From: JAHEEL01 sp942491345
Lineage (GTDB): Bacteria > Actinomycetota > Acidimicrobiia > Spongiisociales > UBA5794
DNA length: 64,000 nt
Direction of reading: 5' to 3'
Assembly (NCBI GenBank): GCA_942491345.1
Contig: CALOAN010000042.1
Span: 88,644 to 152,643, forward strand
In this document: positions 49,669-58,428 of the stretch, piece after piece
Numbering within the stretch: the stretch's first letter is position 1
How the letters are laid out: each line of letters starts with the position of its first letter
Program-made: the position numbers and the translations under genes
The notes under the pieces: model-generated
Seen by the model: only the letters and a program-made list of their open reading frames with translations
Told to the model about the DNA's origin: nothing
Database searches by the model: none

Positions 49669-50819
49669 TGAAGACGCTCACCATTGCTGCGAACAGCCTT
49701 CGCCGGCTCTTCAGGGATCGATCGAACATCTTCTTCGTGTTCGTTCTCCCGATTGTCCTCATCCTCGTTCTCGGGCTCGTGTTCGGATCGGGATTCCAGA
49801 GCCGGGTAGCCGTTGTGGTACCGGTCGACGATGATCGGGCCCAAGAGCTCTTTGACGAAATCGCCCGCTCTACCGCTTTTGAGACAGTCGGGTCGAGCGA
49901 CGAAGAGGATGCCCGCCGGGGTCTTCGACGAAATGACGTGGACGCCGTGATCGTGATCCCGGACGACTACAGCGAGCAACTCGACCTCGGTGGGCAGGTT
50001 GAGATCGGGTACTTCGCCACGGCGAGCGCCGGCGGCATCGACGTGCAGGCCGTTGTCGAAGCCGCCGTTGTCGGCCAGGGATCGAAGGTGCGGGCCGCCC
50101 GGTTTGCGGCCAACGAAACCGGCGCGGACCCGGCGGTGGCCATCGCTACTGCGGATTCTATGCAATCCGGGTTGCCGACTGTTCAAGTCGTGGTCGAAGG
50201 CGAAGGCACGACCGACGCACCCGGCGGAGCCGATACCAATGCGGCACAGCAGTTGCTGCTGTTCATGTTCCTGACGGCACTGACGTCGTCGACCGCGCTG
50301 ATCCAGTCCCGCCGCCTCGGCGTGTCCGAGCGGATGTTCTCCACCCCGACAACCGCAGGCACGATCATTCGCGGCGAGACACTAGGCCGGTTCCTCGTGG
50401 TGATGCTCCAGGGTGTGTTCATAGTGTTCGCCGCCGGGGTGTTGTTCGATATCGACTGGGGGGACCCGATCGCCGCGATGCTCGTGGTATCGGCATTTGC
50501 TCTGACGGGTACGGGAGCGGGAATGCTCCTCGGATCGACGTTCTCCACCGAACAGCAGGCAAGCGGATTTGCCATCTTCGGCGCGCTCATGCTGGCTGCG
50601 CTCGGGGGATCGATGGTGCCGCTCGAGGTCTTCCCCGACACGATGGTCGCCGTCGCCCACCTGACACCCCACGCCTGGGGAAACGATGCGTTTTCAGAAT
50701 TGATACTTCACGGCGGGGGTGTGTCCGACGTCGGCGTTGAGCTGACGGTGCTCACGGTGTACGGACTCGCCCTGGTTGTTCTCGCCGCCGTCATCTTCAG
50801 GCGCCGGCTCACTCACTGA
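49668..50819 (+). CDS. ABC-2 type permease, second subunit
   Basis: 383 aa, paired with the preceding permease and sharing its layout: an N-terminal segment (FFVFVLPIVLILVLGLVFGSG), an extracytoplasmic domain with VIVIPDDYSEQLDLGGQ, and late segments such as RFLVVMLQGVFIVFAAGVLF. The two permeases likely form a heterodimer. The last 7 nt overlap the convergent YczE-like gene. Confidence 0.83.
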   Translation: MKTLTIAANSLRRLFRDRSNIFFVFVLPIVLILVLGLVFGSGFQSRVAVVVPVDDDRAQELFDEIARSTAFETVGSSDEEDARRGLRRNDVDAVIVIPDDYSEQLDLGGQVEIGYFATASAGGIDVQAVVEAAVVGQGSKVRAARFAANETGADPAVAIATADSMQSGLPTVQVVVEGEGTTDAPGGADTNAAQQLLLFMFLTALTSSTALIQSRRLGVSERMFSTPTTAGTIIRGETLGRFLVVMLQGVFIVFAAGVLFDIDWGDPIAAMLVVSAFALTGTGAGMLLGSTFSTEQQASGFAIFGALMLAALGGSMVPLEVFPDTMVAVAHLTPHAWGNDAFSELILHGGGVSDVGVELTVLTVYGLALVVLAAVIFRRRLTH

Positions 50820-51463
50820 CCGCGAGGCGCCACGGGGATCAACGCCAGCCGCTGCAGGAAGAACTGCACGAGCGGACCCATCCCGAAAGCGAAGATGACG
50901 GTCCCGATGCCGACGGTTCCGCCGAGGAGCCACCCGACGACGAGCGCTGTGATCTCGATACCTGCCCGAGCCCAGGCGATCGAGACTCCGCGGCGGGCGA
51001 GACCCGTCATGAGGCCATCGCGGGGACCAGGGCCGAGGCCGGCGCCGATGTAGAAGCCGGACCCGATTGCGACGATTACGACCCCGACGAGAAGCGCGAT
51101 CCACCTGAGGGCGAGATTGCCCAACGTTTCCGGGAAGACGAGGAGCGCTCCGTCGAGGACGAGGCCAATCACGATCGCGTTGGCGATCGTCCCGATGCCG
51201 ATCCGCTCCTTGAGGGGGATCCAGAGCAGGAGCACGGCGAACCCGGTGATGATCACCACCGTTCCAATTGGGATTCCCGTCTGCCTCGAGATTCCCTGGT
51301 GGAGCACATCCCAGGGCGATAGGCCAAGATTCGCGATCACCATCAGCGCCAACCCGAGACCGAACAGCGTGAGTCCGAAGAGCAGCCGCGCAAGCCGAGC
51401 CCACAGGTCGTGGAGTGGAGGGAGAGGGAGCACGTTGATCAGCGTAGGGGTGAAACCAGACAT
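50813..51463 (-). CDS. YczE/YitT-like integral membrane protein
   Basis: 216 aa from ATG 51463; the in-frame ATG 51484 lies inside the heptamer repeat and would add only repeat-coded residues. Seven hydrophobic segments (LLFGLTLFGLGLALMVIANLG, GTVVIITGFAVLLLWIPL, LRWIALLVGVVIVAIGSGF) with the GLGPGPRDGLMTGLA motif of the DUF6198/YczE-YitT family. Function unknown. The start codon directly abuts the GAGACTC heptamer. Confidence 0.75.
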   Translation of the reverse strand: MSGFTPTLINVLPLPPLHDLWARLARLLFGLTLFGLGLALMVIANLGLSPWDVLHQGISRQTGIPIGTVVIITGFAVLLLWIPLKERIGIGTIANAIVIGLVLDGALLVFPETLGNLALRWIALLVGVVIVAIGSGFYIGAGLGPGPRDGLMTGLARRGVSIAWARAGIEITALVVGWLLGGTVGIGTVIFAFGMGPLVQFFLQRLALIPVAPRGQ

Positions 51464-51518
51464 GAGACTCGAGACATGAGACACGAGACTGTCTCATGTC
51501 TCATGTCTCGGGTCTCGG
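51464..51518. repeat. Period-7 heptamer inverted repeat without spacer
   Basis: Left heptamers GAGACTC, GAGACAT, GAGACAC and GAGACT are followed directly by GTCTCAT, GTCTCAT, GTCTCGG and GTCTCGG. The four five-base blocks on each side pair across a dyad at about 51490. It lies head-to-head between the YczE-like gene and gatC. Confidence 0.88.
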
Positions 51519-51554
51519 ATCTCCTGGCCCCGGCCACTCGCACCCGACCACCAG

Positions 51555-51560
51555 TACCAT
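51555..51560 (+). promoter_or_regulatory. Candidate -10 box TACCAT, leaderless gatC
   Basis: TACCAT ends 7 nt before ATG 51568; no Shine-Dalgarno is present. Confidence 0.45.
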
Positions 51561-51567
51561 CGCGGTT

Positions 51568-51858
51568 ATGCCTGTTGAAATCGATATTGCTCGTGTCGCG
51601 CACCTTGCTCGCATTGCGTTGACCGACGAAGAGCTTGCGGCGTATGGGGCACAGCTCGAGAACATCCTCGAACACGCGGAACGGGTCCAGGCCCTACCGA
51701 CCGAAGGGGTCGAGCCGACGTCGCATCCGCTCCCGGTGGTGAACGCGTTCCGGCCCGACGTTGTGACCGGTTCGCTCGATCGTGATGATGCACTCGCAGG
51801 GGCACCCGAGGTCGAACACGGCTACTTCCGCGTCCCGAGAATCCTGGACGAATCATGA
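51568..51858 (+). CDS. gatC: Asp/Glu-tRNA amidotransferase subunit C
   Basis: 96 aa. IDIARVAHLARIALTDEELAAYGAQL and the HPLPVVNAFRPDVV segment are the GatC pattern. It stabilises the GatA-GatB complex. The 4-nt overlap with gatA shows the operon. Confidence 0.93.
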   Translation: MPVEIDIARVAHLARIALTDEELAAYGAQLENILEHAERVQALPTEGVEPTSHPLPVVNAFRPDVVTGSLDRDDALAGAPEVEHGYFRVPRILDES

Positions 51859-53333
51859 CGGATCTCGCCGACCTCACGATCGCACACGCGACGGCCGGAC
51901 TTCGCGCCGGCGAGTTCACCGCGATCGATCTCCTCGACGCCGTCGAACGTCGGGCCGCGGTCACCGAGGCACAGCTGCACGCGTACCTCACGCTCGATCG
52001 CGAGGGCGCTCGTTCGGCTGCTCGGGCGGCGGACAAGGCGATCACCTCCGGAGATCCGCGTCCGCTGCTGGGGATTCCGATTGCGGTGAAGGACAACATG
52101 GTGACCAAGGGCGTCGAGACAACGGCCGGGTCGCAGATTCTCTCCGGATGGACACCGCCGTACAGCGGAACCGCAGTCCTTCGCCTCGAAGAAGCCGGTG
52201 CAGTGATCGTCGGCAAGACCAACCTCGACGAATTCGCCATGGGATCGTCGACCGAGAATTCAGCGTATGGCCCGACCCGCAATCCCTGGAACACCGACAC
52301 CGTGCCGGGAGGATCCTCTGGAGGATCGGCAGCAGTCGTGGCCGTTGGCTCGGCGCTCGGAGCGTTTGGCTCGGACACTGGCGGGTCGATCCGGCAGCCG
52401 GCGTCCCTCACCGGCACCGTCGGCGCCAAACCGACCTACGGGCTTGTCAGCCGGTACGGCTTGATCGCCTTCGCGTCTTCGCTCGACCAGATCGGTCCGA
52501 TCGCCCGGACCGTCCCGGACGCGGCCACACTGCTTGAAGCCGTCGCTGGCTGGGATCCACTCGACGCCACCAGCTACCACGGTGATGTCCCGGCGATCTC
52601 ACGGTCGCTGGAAACAGGCGTGGCCGGTATCCGAGTGGGCGTGGTGACCGAACTCACCGGCGAAGGCATCGAACCCGAGGTCCTCGCCGCAACGAAGGCA
52701 ACCGTTGACCGTCTCGCGGACGCCGGAGCGGAGATCGTTGAGCTGTCCCTTCCCGCGATCGAGTATGCCCTGTCGGCGTATTACCTCATCGCCCCCGCGG
52801 AATGCTCGGCAAACCTCGCGCGATTCGACGGCGTTCGCTACGGCCTGCGCGTCGACGGTTCAACAACGGAAGAGATGATGGCTCGAACTCGAGCCGAGGG
52901 ATTCGGACCGGAAGTCACGCGTAGGATCCTGCTCGGCACCTACGCCCTGTCGGCCGGCTACTACGACGCGTTCTACGGTCAAGCACAACGGGTCAGGACC
53001 TTGCTCCGGCGCGACTTCGCGGGCGCCTACGAGCAGGTCGACGTCCTGGTCTCGCCGACCAGTCCAACCACGGCGTTCGAGATCGGCTCGAAGACCACCG
53101 ACCCACTCACCATGTACCTCGCCGATATCTGCACGATCGCCACCAACCTCGCCGGTGATCCGGGAATCTCCGTGCCGGTCGGTCTGGATGCGGAAGGTCT
53201 CCCGGTTGGCTTTCAGATCATGGCGCCGGCACTTGGTGAAGAGGTCATGTTCCGGGTTGCCGCTGAGGTCGAGCGCCTCGCCGGGTTCACGGCCCGGCCG
53301 AAGCTCGCGACGTCGAAGGTGGTGGCTCCATGA
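51855..53333 (+). CDS. gatA: Asp/Glu-tRNA amidotransferase subunit A
   Basis: 492 aa. LGIPIAVKDNMVTKG (catalytic Lys), PGGSSGGSAAVVAVGSALG and the nucleophile region GSDTGGSIRQPASLTGTVGAKPTYG complete the amidase triad. GatA hydrolyses glutamine and passes ammonia to GatB. It belongs to a true gatCAB set, unlike the isolated amidase at 6823. Confidence 0.95.
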   Translation: MTDLADLTIAHATAGLRAGEFTAIDLLDAVERRAAVTEAQLHAYLTLDREGARSAARAADKAITSGDPRPLLGIPIAVKDNMVTKGVETTAGSQILSGWTPPYSGTAVLRLEEAGAVIVGKTNLDEFAMGSSTENSAYGPTRNPWNTDTVPGGSSGGSAAVVAVGSALGAFGSDTGGSIRQPASLTGTVGAKPTYGLVSRYGLIAFASSLDQIGPIARTVPDAATLLEAVAGWDPLDATSYHGDVPAISRSLETGVAGIRVGVVTELTGEGIEPEVLAATKATVDRLADAGAEIVELSLPAIEYALSAYYLIAPAECSANLARFDGVRYGLRVDGSTTEEMMARTRAEGFGPEVTRRILLGTYALSAGYYDAFYGQAQRVRTLLRRDFAGAYEQVDVLVSPTSPTTAFEIGSKTTDPLTMYLADICTIATNLAGDPGISVPVGLDAEGLPVGFQIMAPALGEEVMFRVAAEVERLAGFTARPKLATSKVVAP

Positions 53334-54778
53334 CCGACTGGGAAGCGGTGATCGGCCTCGAGACTCATGTCGAGCTGCAAACGAATTCGAAGATGTTCTG
53401 TGGCTGTCCCGTCGACTTCGGTGACGAACCGAACACGGCGGTGTGTCCGGTGTGCCTCGCGATGCCGGGATCGCTGCCCGTGCCGAACGAGCAGGCCATC
53501 GAAGGCATCCTCTCGATCGGCGAAGCGCTCGACTGCACGCTCACGGAGCATTCGTTGTTCTACCGGAAGAATTACTTCTACCCGGACCTGCCGAAGAACT
53601 ACCAAATCTCCCAGTACACATTCCCGCTGTGTGTTGACGGGCGTCTCGTTGTTGTTGTGGACGACGAGCCGACGACGGTCGGGATAACGCGGGTCCACAT
53701 GGAAGAGGACACCGGGAAGAGCACCCACCTCGGGGAGAGTGGCCGGATCCACGGAGCCGAGAACACGTTGCTCGATTTCAACCGGGCCGGAGTGCCGCTC
53801 GTCGAAGTCGTTTCAGAACCCGACATTCGCTCACCTGAGCAGGCGCGGGCCTACGGCGTGGAGCTCCAGCGGATCGTACGAGCGTTGGGTGTGTCGGACG
53901 CCCGCCTCGAGGAGGGCTCGATGCGGTTCGACGCCAACATCTCGGTCCGTCCCGTCGGTTCCAGCGAGCTCGGCACGCGCACCGAGGTGAAGAACGTCAA
54001 CTCCTTGCGATCGCTGCAGCGGACCATCGCCTACGAGATCGAGCGCCAGATCGAGATTCTCGAGGCAGGTGGCTCGATCCATCAGGAGACGCGTCATTGG
54101 GATGAATCCAAAGGTGTCACTCGTTCGGGCCGCACGAAAGAGGAATCGGAGGACTACCGCTACTTCCAGGATCCCGATCTGCTGCCCTTGTACATCGACG
54201 CCGCGTGGAGAGAGCGTGTCGCAGAACGGAGGCCGGAACTCCCCGCGGCGAAGCGTGAGCGGTATGCCGACCTCGGCGCCGACCGACGCACGGCCGAACT
54301 CCTCGTTGATGCGGGAGACCTGGCAGTCTTGTTCGAGGATGCCGTTGCCGACGGAGCCGACGCCAGGAATGTGGGGATCTGGCTCACGGGGGAAGTCGTG
54401 CGGTATCTCCGAAGCGAGAACGTCGACGTTGCCGAAACCGGCTTGACTGCAGCGTCGCTCGCACAACTCGCAGCGATGGTCGACGATGGAGACCTGTCCG
54501 CCACCGCCGCGAAAGATGTCCTTGCGGCAGTCCTGGCAGACGAGGGGGAGCCTCGCGAGGTCGCCGAAGCGCGGGACCTTCTCCAGATCTCGGATGCCTC
54601 GACGATCGAGTCCGAGGTTTCGGCCGTACTCGACGAACACCCCGAAGCGCTGGAGAAGATCAAGTCCGGAGATTCCAAGCCGATCGGATTCCTCGTTGGC
54701 CAAGTCATGCGGGCAACGGGGGGCAAGGCGGATCCGCGGATGGTCCAGGAACTGATCCGCCGCAAGGCGAGCGGGTGA
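53330..54778 (+). CDS. gatB: Asp/Glu-tRNA amidotransferase subunit B
   Basis: 482 aa. VIGLETHVELQTNSKMFC, CPVCLAMPGSLPVPN, FYRKNYFYPDLPKNYQISQ, EEDTGKSTH, GVPLVEVVSEPD and the C-terminal YqeY-like helical tail are all present. GatB activates mischarged Glu-tRNA-Gln (and Asp-tRNA-Asn) with ATP and amidates it. Together with gltX and tRNA-Gln in this window it points to the indirect Gln-tRNA route. Confidence 0.96.
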   Translation: MTDWEAVIGLETHVELQTNSKMFCGCPVDFGDEPNTAVCPVCLAMPGSLPVPNEQAIEGILSIGEALDCTLTEHSLFYRKNYFYPDLPKNYQISQYTFPLCVDGRLVVVVDDEPTTVGITRVHMEEDTGKSTHLGESGRIHGAENTLLDFNRAGVPLVEVVSEPDIRSPEQARAYGVELQRIVRALGVSDARLEEGSMRFDANISVRPVGSSELGTRTEVKNVNSLRSLQRTIAYEIERQIEILEAGGSIHQETRHWDESKGVTRSGRTKEESEDYRYFQDPDLLPLYIDAAWRERVAERRPELPAAKRERYADLGADRRTAELLVDAGDLAVLFEDAVADGADARNVGIWLTGEVVRYLRSENVDVAETGLTAASLAQLAAMVDDGDLSATAAKDVLAAVLADEGEPREVAEARDLLQISDASTIESEVSAVLDEHPEALEKIKSGDSKPIGFLVGQVMRATGGKADPRMVQELIRRKASG

Positions 54779-54781
54779 GCG

Positions 54782-55210
54782 ATGGCTCGCATCGTCGTGC
54801 GCGACGAACGGAGGATTGAGGGCCGCGACGCTGCCGAGATCTGGACGCTGGTCGCGGACCTCTCGAGATTCGGTGAGTGGTTTCCGGTGCACAGCGCCAC
54901 TCCGATGACGGGCGAGTTGCCGCAGGTCGGAAACATCATCTTCGTCACGATTGGACGCCGCAGAGATCCCGCAGATGCGATCCGTCTCGAGGTCTGCGAA
55001 TGGGAGGCAGGGCGTCGATTCGCCTGTGAGGTGCGAGCGCTCCCCGGCATCGATGACGGACTGTTGTCGGTCGAGGTCGACGGAGCAGCCTCCGGCGGAG
55101 CAACGGTGATACTGCGCTTCGCTGGAGAGGGCGAGGGTATATCCGGCCGGATCTCCGGGTACGAGATCGGCAGGCGATTCCGCGGCGCGCTGAATCGGCT
55201 CGCCTCATGA
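54782..55210 (+). CDS. SRPBCC (START/polyketide cyclase-like) family protein
   Basis: 142 aa. The start IEGRDAAEIWTLVADLSRFGEWFPVHSA and the helix GRISGYEIGRRFRGALNRL match the SRPBCC ligand-binding fold, used for lipids, aromatics or as cyclases. It starts 4 nt after the gatB stop and overlaps the next gene by 4 nt. No ligand can be told. Confidence 0.75.
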   Translation: MARIVVRDERRIEGRDAAEIWTLVADLSRFGEWFPVHSATPMTGELPQVGNIIFVTIGRRRDPADAIRLEVCEWEAGRRFACEVRALPGIDDGLLSVEVDGAASGGATVILRFAGEGEGISGRISGYEIGRRFRGALNRLAS

Positions 55211-55842
55211 TCCAAGCTGTCGTGTTCGACTGCGATGGTGTGCTGGTCGACTCAGAGCCTCTCGCCGATGAGATCTGGAACCGGGTGCTGGCCGGCCTGG
55301 GCTACGAGACGACCGTCGCCGACGCCGAGGACATTCGGGGAACGTCGGAAGCGACCACCTACGAGTACTACGCCGCAAAGGTCGACCTCCCTCCGTTCGA
55401 CGAGTTCATGACGAAGATCGATGCCATCCGGGTGCCTGTGTACGAAGAGCGTCTCGTCGCCTTCGACGACGCCGTTGCGACGGTGCGGTCGCTTGCCGCT
55501 CAAGGGACGACCATGGCGGTTGCCTCTTCATCACGACGCCACGCCCTCGAGGGGAAGCTGGCCCTCACCGGGCTCGACCGGTACTTCGAAGTGATCGTCG
55601 GCGGTGACGAGGTGGCGCATGGCAAACCTGCGCCCGATGTCTATCTCGAAGCCGCCCGACGATTGGGAGTCCTCCCGACCGACTGCATCGCGATCGAGGA
55701 TGCGGATCTCGGGGCACAATCTGCGGCCGCTGCCGGGATGCGTGCGGTCATGATCCGTCGTGACGGCTCGATATCGCTCGACTACGCAAGTGTGACCGAG
55801 ATGACGGCCGATGTCATCAACTCTTGGCTGTGGCGATTCTGA
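55207..55842 (+). CDS. HAD-superfamily hydrolase (beta-phosphoglucomutase-like)
   Basis: 211 aa. VVFDCDGVLVDSEP is motif I with the nucleophile Asp, VASSSRRHALEGKL motif II, HGKPAPDVYLEAA motif III and AIEDADLGAQSAAAAGMRA motif IV. Cap region from about 17 to 80 is helical, as in phosphoglucomutase-like and phosphatase HADs. Cytoplasmic sugar-phosphate phosphatase or mutase; substrate undetermined. Confidence 0.88.
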   Translation: MIQAVVFDCDGVLVDSEPLADEIWNRVLAGLGYETTVADAEDIRGTSEATTYEYYAAKVDLPPFDEFMTKIDAIRVPVYEERLVAFDDAVATVRSLAAQGTTMAVASSSRRHALEGKLALTGLDRYFEVIVGGDEVAHGKPAPDVYLEAARRLGVLPTDCIAIEDADLGAQSAAAAGMRAVMIRRDGSISLDYASVTEMTADVINSWLWRF

Positions 55843-55911
55843 CGCTCGGTTGTCGAATCGAATCCGCGTCTCCGGGAGCGCGCCCGTTTCGGTCACGCAC
55901 CGCCTTGCCTC

Positions 55912-55917
55912 TACCTT
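55912..55917 (+). promoter_or_regulatory. Candidate -10 box TACCTT before tupB
   Basis: TACCTT ends 9 nt before ATG 55927; no ribosome binding site visible. Confidence 0.4.
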
Positions 55918-55926
55918 GGGGTCTTC

Positions 55927-56628
55927 ATGGACTTCCTCTTTGATGCTTTTGGTGAAGCCGTCGACTTCATGCGCGAATCCTCGGGTGAGCTCGGCGCAGT
56001 TGTCGGACTGACGCTTCTCGTTGCGGGCATCGCAACCGTCGTGGCTGTCGCCCTTGGTGTGCCCCTCGGCATCACGCTCGGACTCGGCCGGTTTCGGGGA
56101 CGCCAGGTGCTCCTCATGTTCGTCAACGTGGGGATGGGAATCCCGCCCGTCCTCGTCGGCTTGATCGTCCTCATGATCCTCTGGTCGGACGGCCCGCTCG
56201 GGTCTCTCGACATCCTCTTTACGCCGATGGCCATGGTGATCGTTCAGGTCTTCCTTGCCCTTCCGATCGCAGCCGGTGTCACGGCTGGAGCTGTAGCGAG
56301 TTTGTCACGTGACGCCGTCGAACAGCTGGCTGCCCTTCGGCTCGGCGTGGTTCGACGCGGGATCGTCGTAGTGAAAGAGGTGTGGCCCGGCATCACTGCA
56401 GCGGTTGCTGCCTCGTTTGGCAGGGTCGTCTCCGAGGTTGGCGCCGTTCTGATCGTTGGAGGAAACATCAAGGGGGAGACGCGGGTGCTCACGACGGCAA
56501 TCGTCCAGGAGACCCGCCAGGCTCGTTTCGGTGCAGCGCTCGCGCTCGGCCTCGTACTGCTCATCATTGCCTTCATCGTCACCGGGACCTTGACCTGGCT
56601 GCAATCACGGGAGCGGGTCGATGCCTGA
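55927..56628 (+). CDS. tupB: Tungstate-type ABC transporter permease
   Basis: 233 aa with five membrane segments; GMGIPPVLVGLIVLMILWSDGPLG and SEVGAVLIVGGNIKGETRVLTTAIVQETRQ are diagnostic of TupB/WtpB-like permeases, the latter holding the EAA-type ATPase contact. Part of a three-gene set with a TupA-like binding protein, so the cargo is likely tungstate (or molybdate). It overlaps tupC by 8 nt. Confidence 0.87.
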   Translation: MDFLFDAFGEAVDFMRESSGELGAVVGLTLLVAGIATVVAVALGVPLGITLGLGRFRGRQVLLMFVNVGMGIPPVLVGLIVLMILWSDGPLGSLDILFTPMAMVIVQVFLALPIAAGVTAGAVASLSRDAVEQLAALRLGVVRRGIVVVKEVWPGITAAVAASFGRVVSEVGAVLIVGGNIKGETRVLTTAIVQETRQARFGAALALGLVLLIIAFIVTGTLTWLQSRERVDA

Positions 56629-57625
56629 GCACCGCTTCGAAGGTCTGCGCTGGCCGGCTGAGCGACCGGTTGTCGACATCGACGAACTCGTTGTCAGAGG
56701 CGGAGAGCGTCTCGTGCTGTTCGGTCCGAACGGTTCAGGAAAGACGACGGCGCTCCGCCTCATGGCCGGCACCATCGGTGGACGCAGACCGGACGGGATT
56801 GTGTACCTTCCACAACGGCCCTACCTCTTTCGCGGCACTGCCCGGTCGAACCTCGAACTCGGCCTTGACGACAGCGAACGGGGTCGAGCCGTGCAGCTGG
56901 CCGACGAATTCGGGGTGTCAGACCGCCTCGATGGCGCCGCCGGCTCGCTGTCCGGCGGGGAGCGGATGCGGATCGCGCTCGCTCGCACGCTCGCATCCGA
57001 CGCAGACATCGTGTTGCTCGACGAACCACTCGCGCCACTCGACCATCGCGACCGGGAACAGACTGCCGCCGCCATCGCCGGCGCGCTCCACGGACGGTCG
57101 GCTGTCATCGTCAGCCACGACCGTTCATCGGCTGCCGTCCTCGGCGACTCTTTGGCCGTTCTGGTCGATGGTCAGATCCGACAGCGGGGACCGATTGCCC
57201 AGGTGTTCACGACGCCGATCGACGACGTTGTTGCCGGAGTTGTCGGAGTTTCGAACGTTCTATCCGGAGTGGCGGTCAGCGGCGACGGAGCGCTTGTTGA
57301 GATCGAATGGCAGGGGCGCACGATCGTGGCTGCCGGATCGCAGACCTCGCGCCAGCAAGTCAAGGTCCTGTTCGGAGGGGAAGCAGTTGCCGTCCACCGC
57401 GACCGGCCGGATGGCGCCTCGCCGAGGAATGTCATTGAAGGCACTATCAGCGACATTCGAACGGTCGGTCGACTTCTGGAGATTGTGGTCGACTGCGGTG
57501 TACCGGTCGCTGCGCTCATAACACCGGGATCGTTCGAGACACTCCACCTGCATCAAGGTTCGGGAGTCTTCCTCAGTGTCAAGGCGGTTGCGATGGTGGC
57601 CGTATCCGTGGGTGACGCGAAGTGA
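56621..57625 (+). CDS. tupC: Tungstate-type ABC transporter ATP-binding protein
   Basis: 334 aa. Walker A FGPNGSGKTTALRL, signature LSGGERMRIALARTL, Walker B IVLLDEPLAPLDHRD and switch VIVSHDRSSA. The C-terminal 120 residues (VVGVSNVLSGVAV, IEGTISDIRTVGRLLEIVV) look like TOBE/Mop modules that may sense oxyanion. The usual N-terminal A-loop aromatic region is unusual here (FEGLRWPAERP). Confidence 0.88.
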   Translation: MPEHRFEGLRWPAERPVVDIDELVVRGGERLVLFGPNGSGKTTALRLMAGTIGGRRPDGIVYLPQRPYLFRGTARSNLELGLDDSERGRAVQLADEFGVSDRLDGAAGSLSGGERMRIALARTLASDADIVLLDEPLAPLDHRDREQTAAAIAGALHGRSAVIVSHDRSSAAVLGDSLAVLVDGQIRQRGPIAQVFTTPIDDVVAGVVGVSNVLSGVAVSGDGALVEIEWQGRTIVAAGSQTSRQQVKVLFGGEAVAVHRDRPDGASPRNVIEGTISDIRTVGRLLEIVVDCGVPVAALITPGSFETLHLHQGSGVFLSVKAVAMVAVSVGDAK

Positions 57626-58413
57626 GAGGGATCCTCGCCCTGCTCTCGGGTGCCGCACTGGTGCTCGCTGCCTGCACTGCCGACTCTGAACGTGTTGTTG
57701 TGGCGGCCGGAACAACCATCGTCGATTCCGGGTTCATCGAGGCGTTGATCAACGAGTATCCCGGAGATGGGAGCTTCTCGATCGTCGCTGCGTCGAGCCG
57801 CGAGGGTTTTGCGCTCGCCGACGGCGGGGCCGCCGACGTGGTCTTCACCCATCTCGCCGAGGCCGAAGAGGAGTACGTCGATGCTCATCCCGACGTTTGG
57901 CAGGCCGCGGTGTTCGAGAGCCGTTTCCTCGTCGTTGGACCGCCGGGACAATCTGTCATTCAGCCCGGGGCTGATGTGGTGGACGGCTTCTCCGCGATTG
58001 CGGCAGACGGGGCTCCGTTTGTCTCCCGAGGTGACGGATCAGGGACGTCGGCGCGAGAGCGTGTGATATGGGACCTTGCGGACATCGAACCCGTTGGACA
58101 GCCGTGGTACATCGAGACCGGCCAAGGCATGGGTTTCACCCTCCAGGTGACGGACCAGCGCGACGCTTTCACGCTCGTGGAAGGGGGCTCGTTCTTCGCT
58201 GAGGCCAGTGTGCTGGGTCTCCAGGAAGTCGCCGTCACCGCAACGCCGGACCAGCTCCTCGTCAACCCCTATCGCATGACGCTCGTTGATCCTTCGGAAA
58301 CCGCGGCCGGACGGGATCTGTTCACCTGGATGACCTCAGACGAGGGAAGGGCCGCCATGGTGAGGGTGAATGAACGACTGTATGGCAGGGTCGTCTACGC
58401 GCCGTCGTTCTGA
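57622..58413 (+). CDS. tupA: Tungstate-type ABC transporter substrate-binding lipoprotein
   Basis: 263 aa, GTG 57622. The lipobox ALVLAAC places lipidated Cys near residue 18. The mature protein shows the TupA-type motifs VVVAAGTTIVDSGF, GGAADVVFTHLAEAEEEYV, APFVSRGDGSGTSARER and WYIETGQGMGFTLQV, with Ser/Thr oxyanion ligands (TT, SGT). It delivers tungstate to TupBC. High-affinity W uptake implies a tungsten enzyme elsewhere in the genome, for example an aldehyde:ferredoxin oxidoreductase. Confidence 0.88.
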   Translation: MRGILALLSGAALVLAACTADSERVVVAAGTTIVDSGFIEALINEYPGDGSFSIVAASSREGFALADGGAADVVFTHLAEAEEEYVDAHPDVWQAAVFESRFLVVGPPGQSVIQPGADVVDGFSAIAADGAPFVSRGDGSGTSARERVIWDLADIEPVGQPWYIETGQGMGFTLQVTDQRDAFTLVEGGSFFAEASVLGLQEVAVTATPDQLLVNPYRMTLVDPSETAAGRDLFTWMTSDEGRAAMVRVNERLYGRVVYAPSF

Positions 58414-58428
58414 TCGGCCCCGCGTCCT

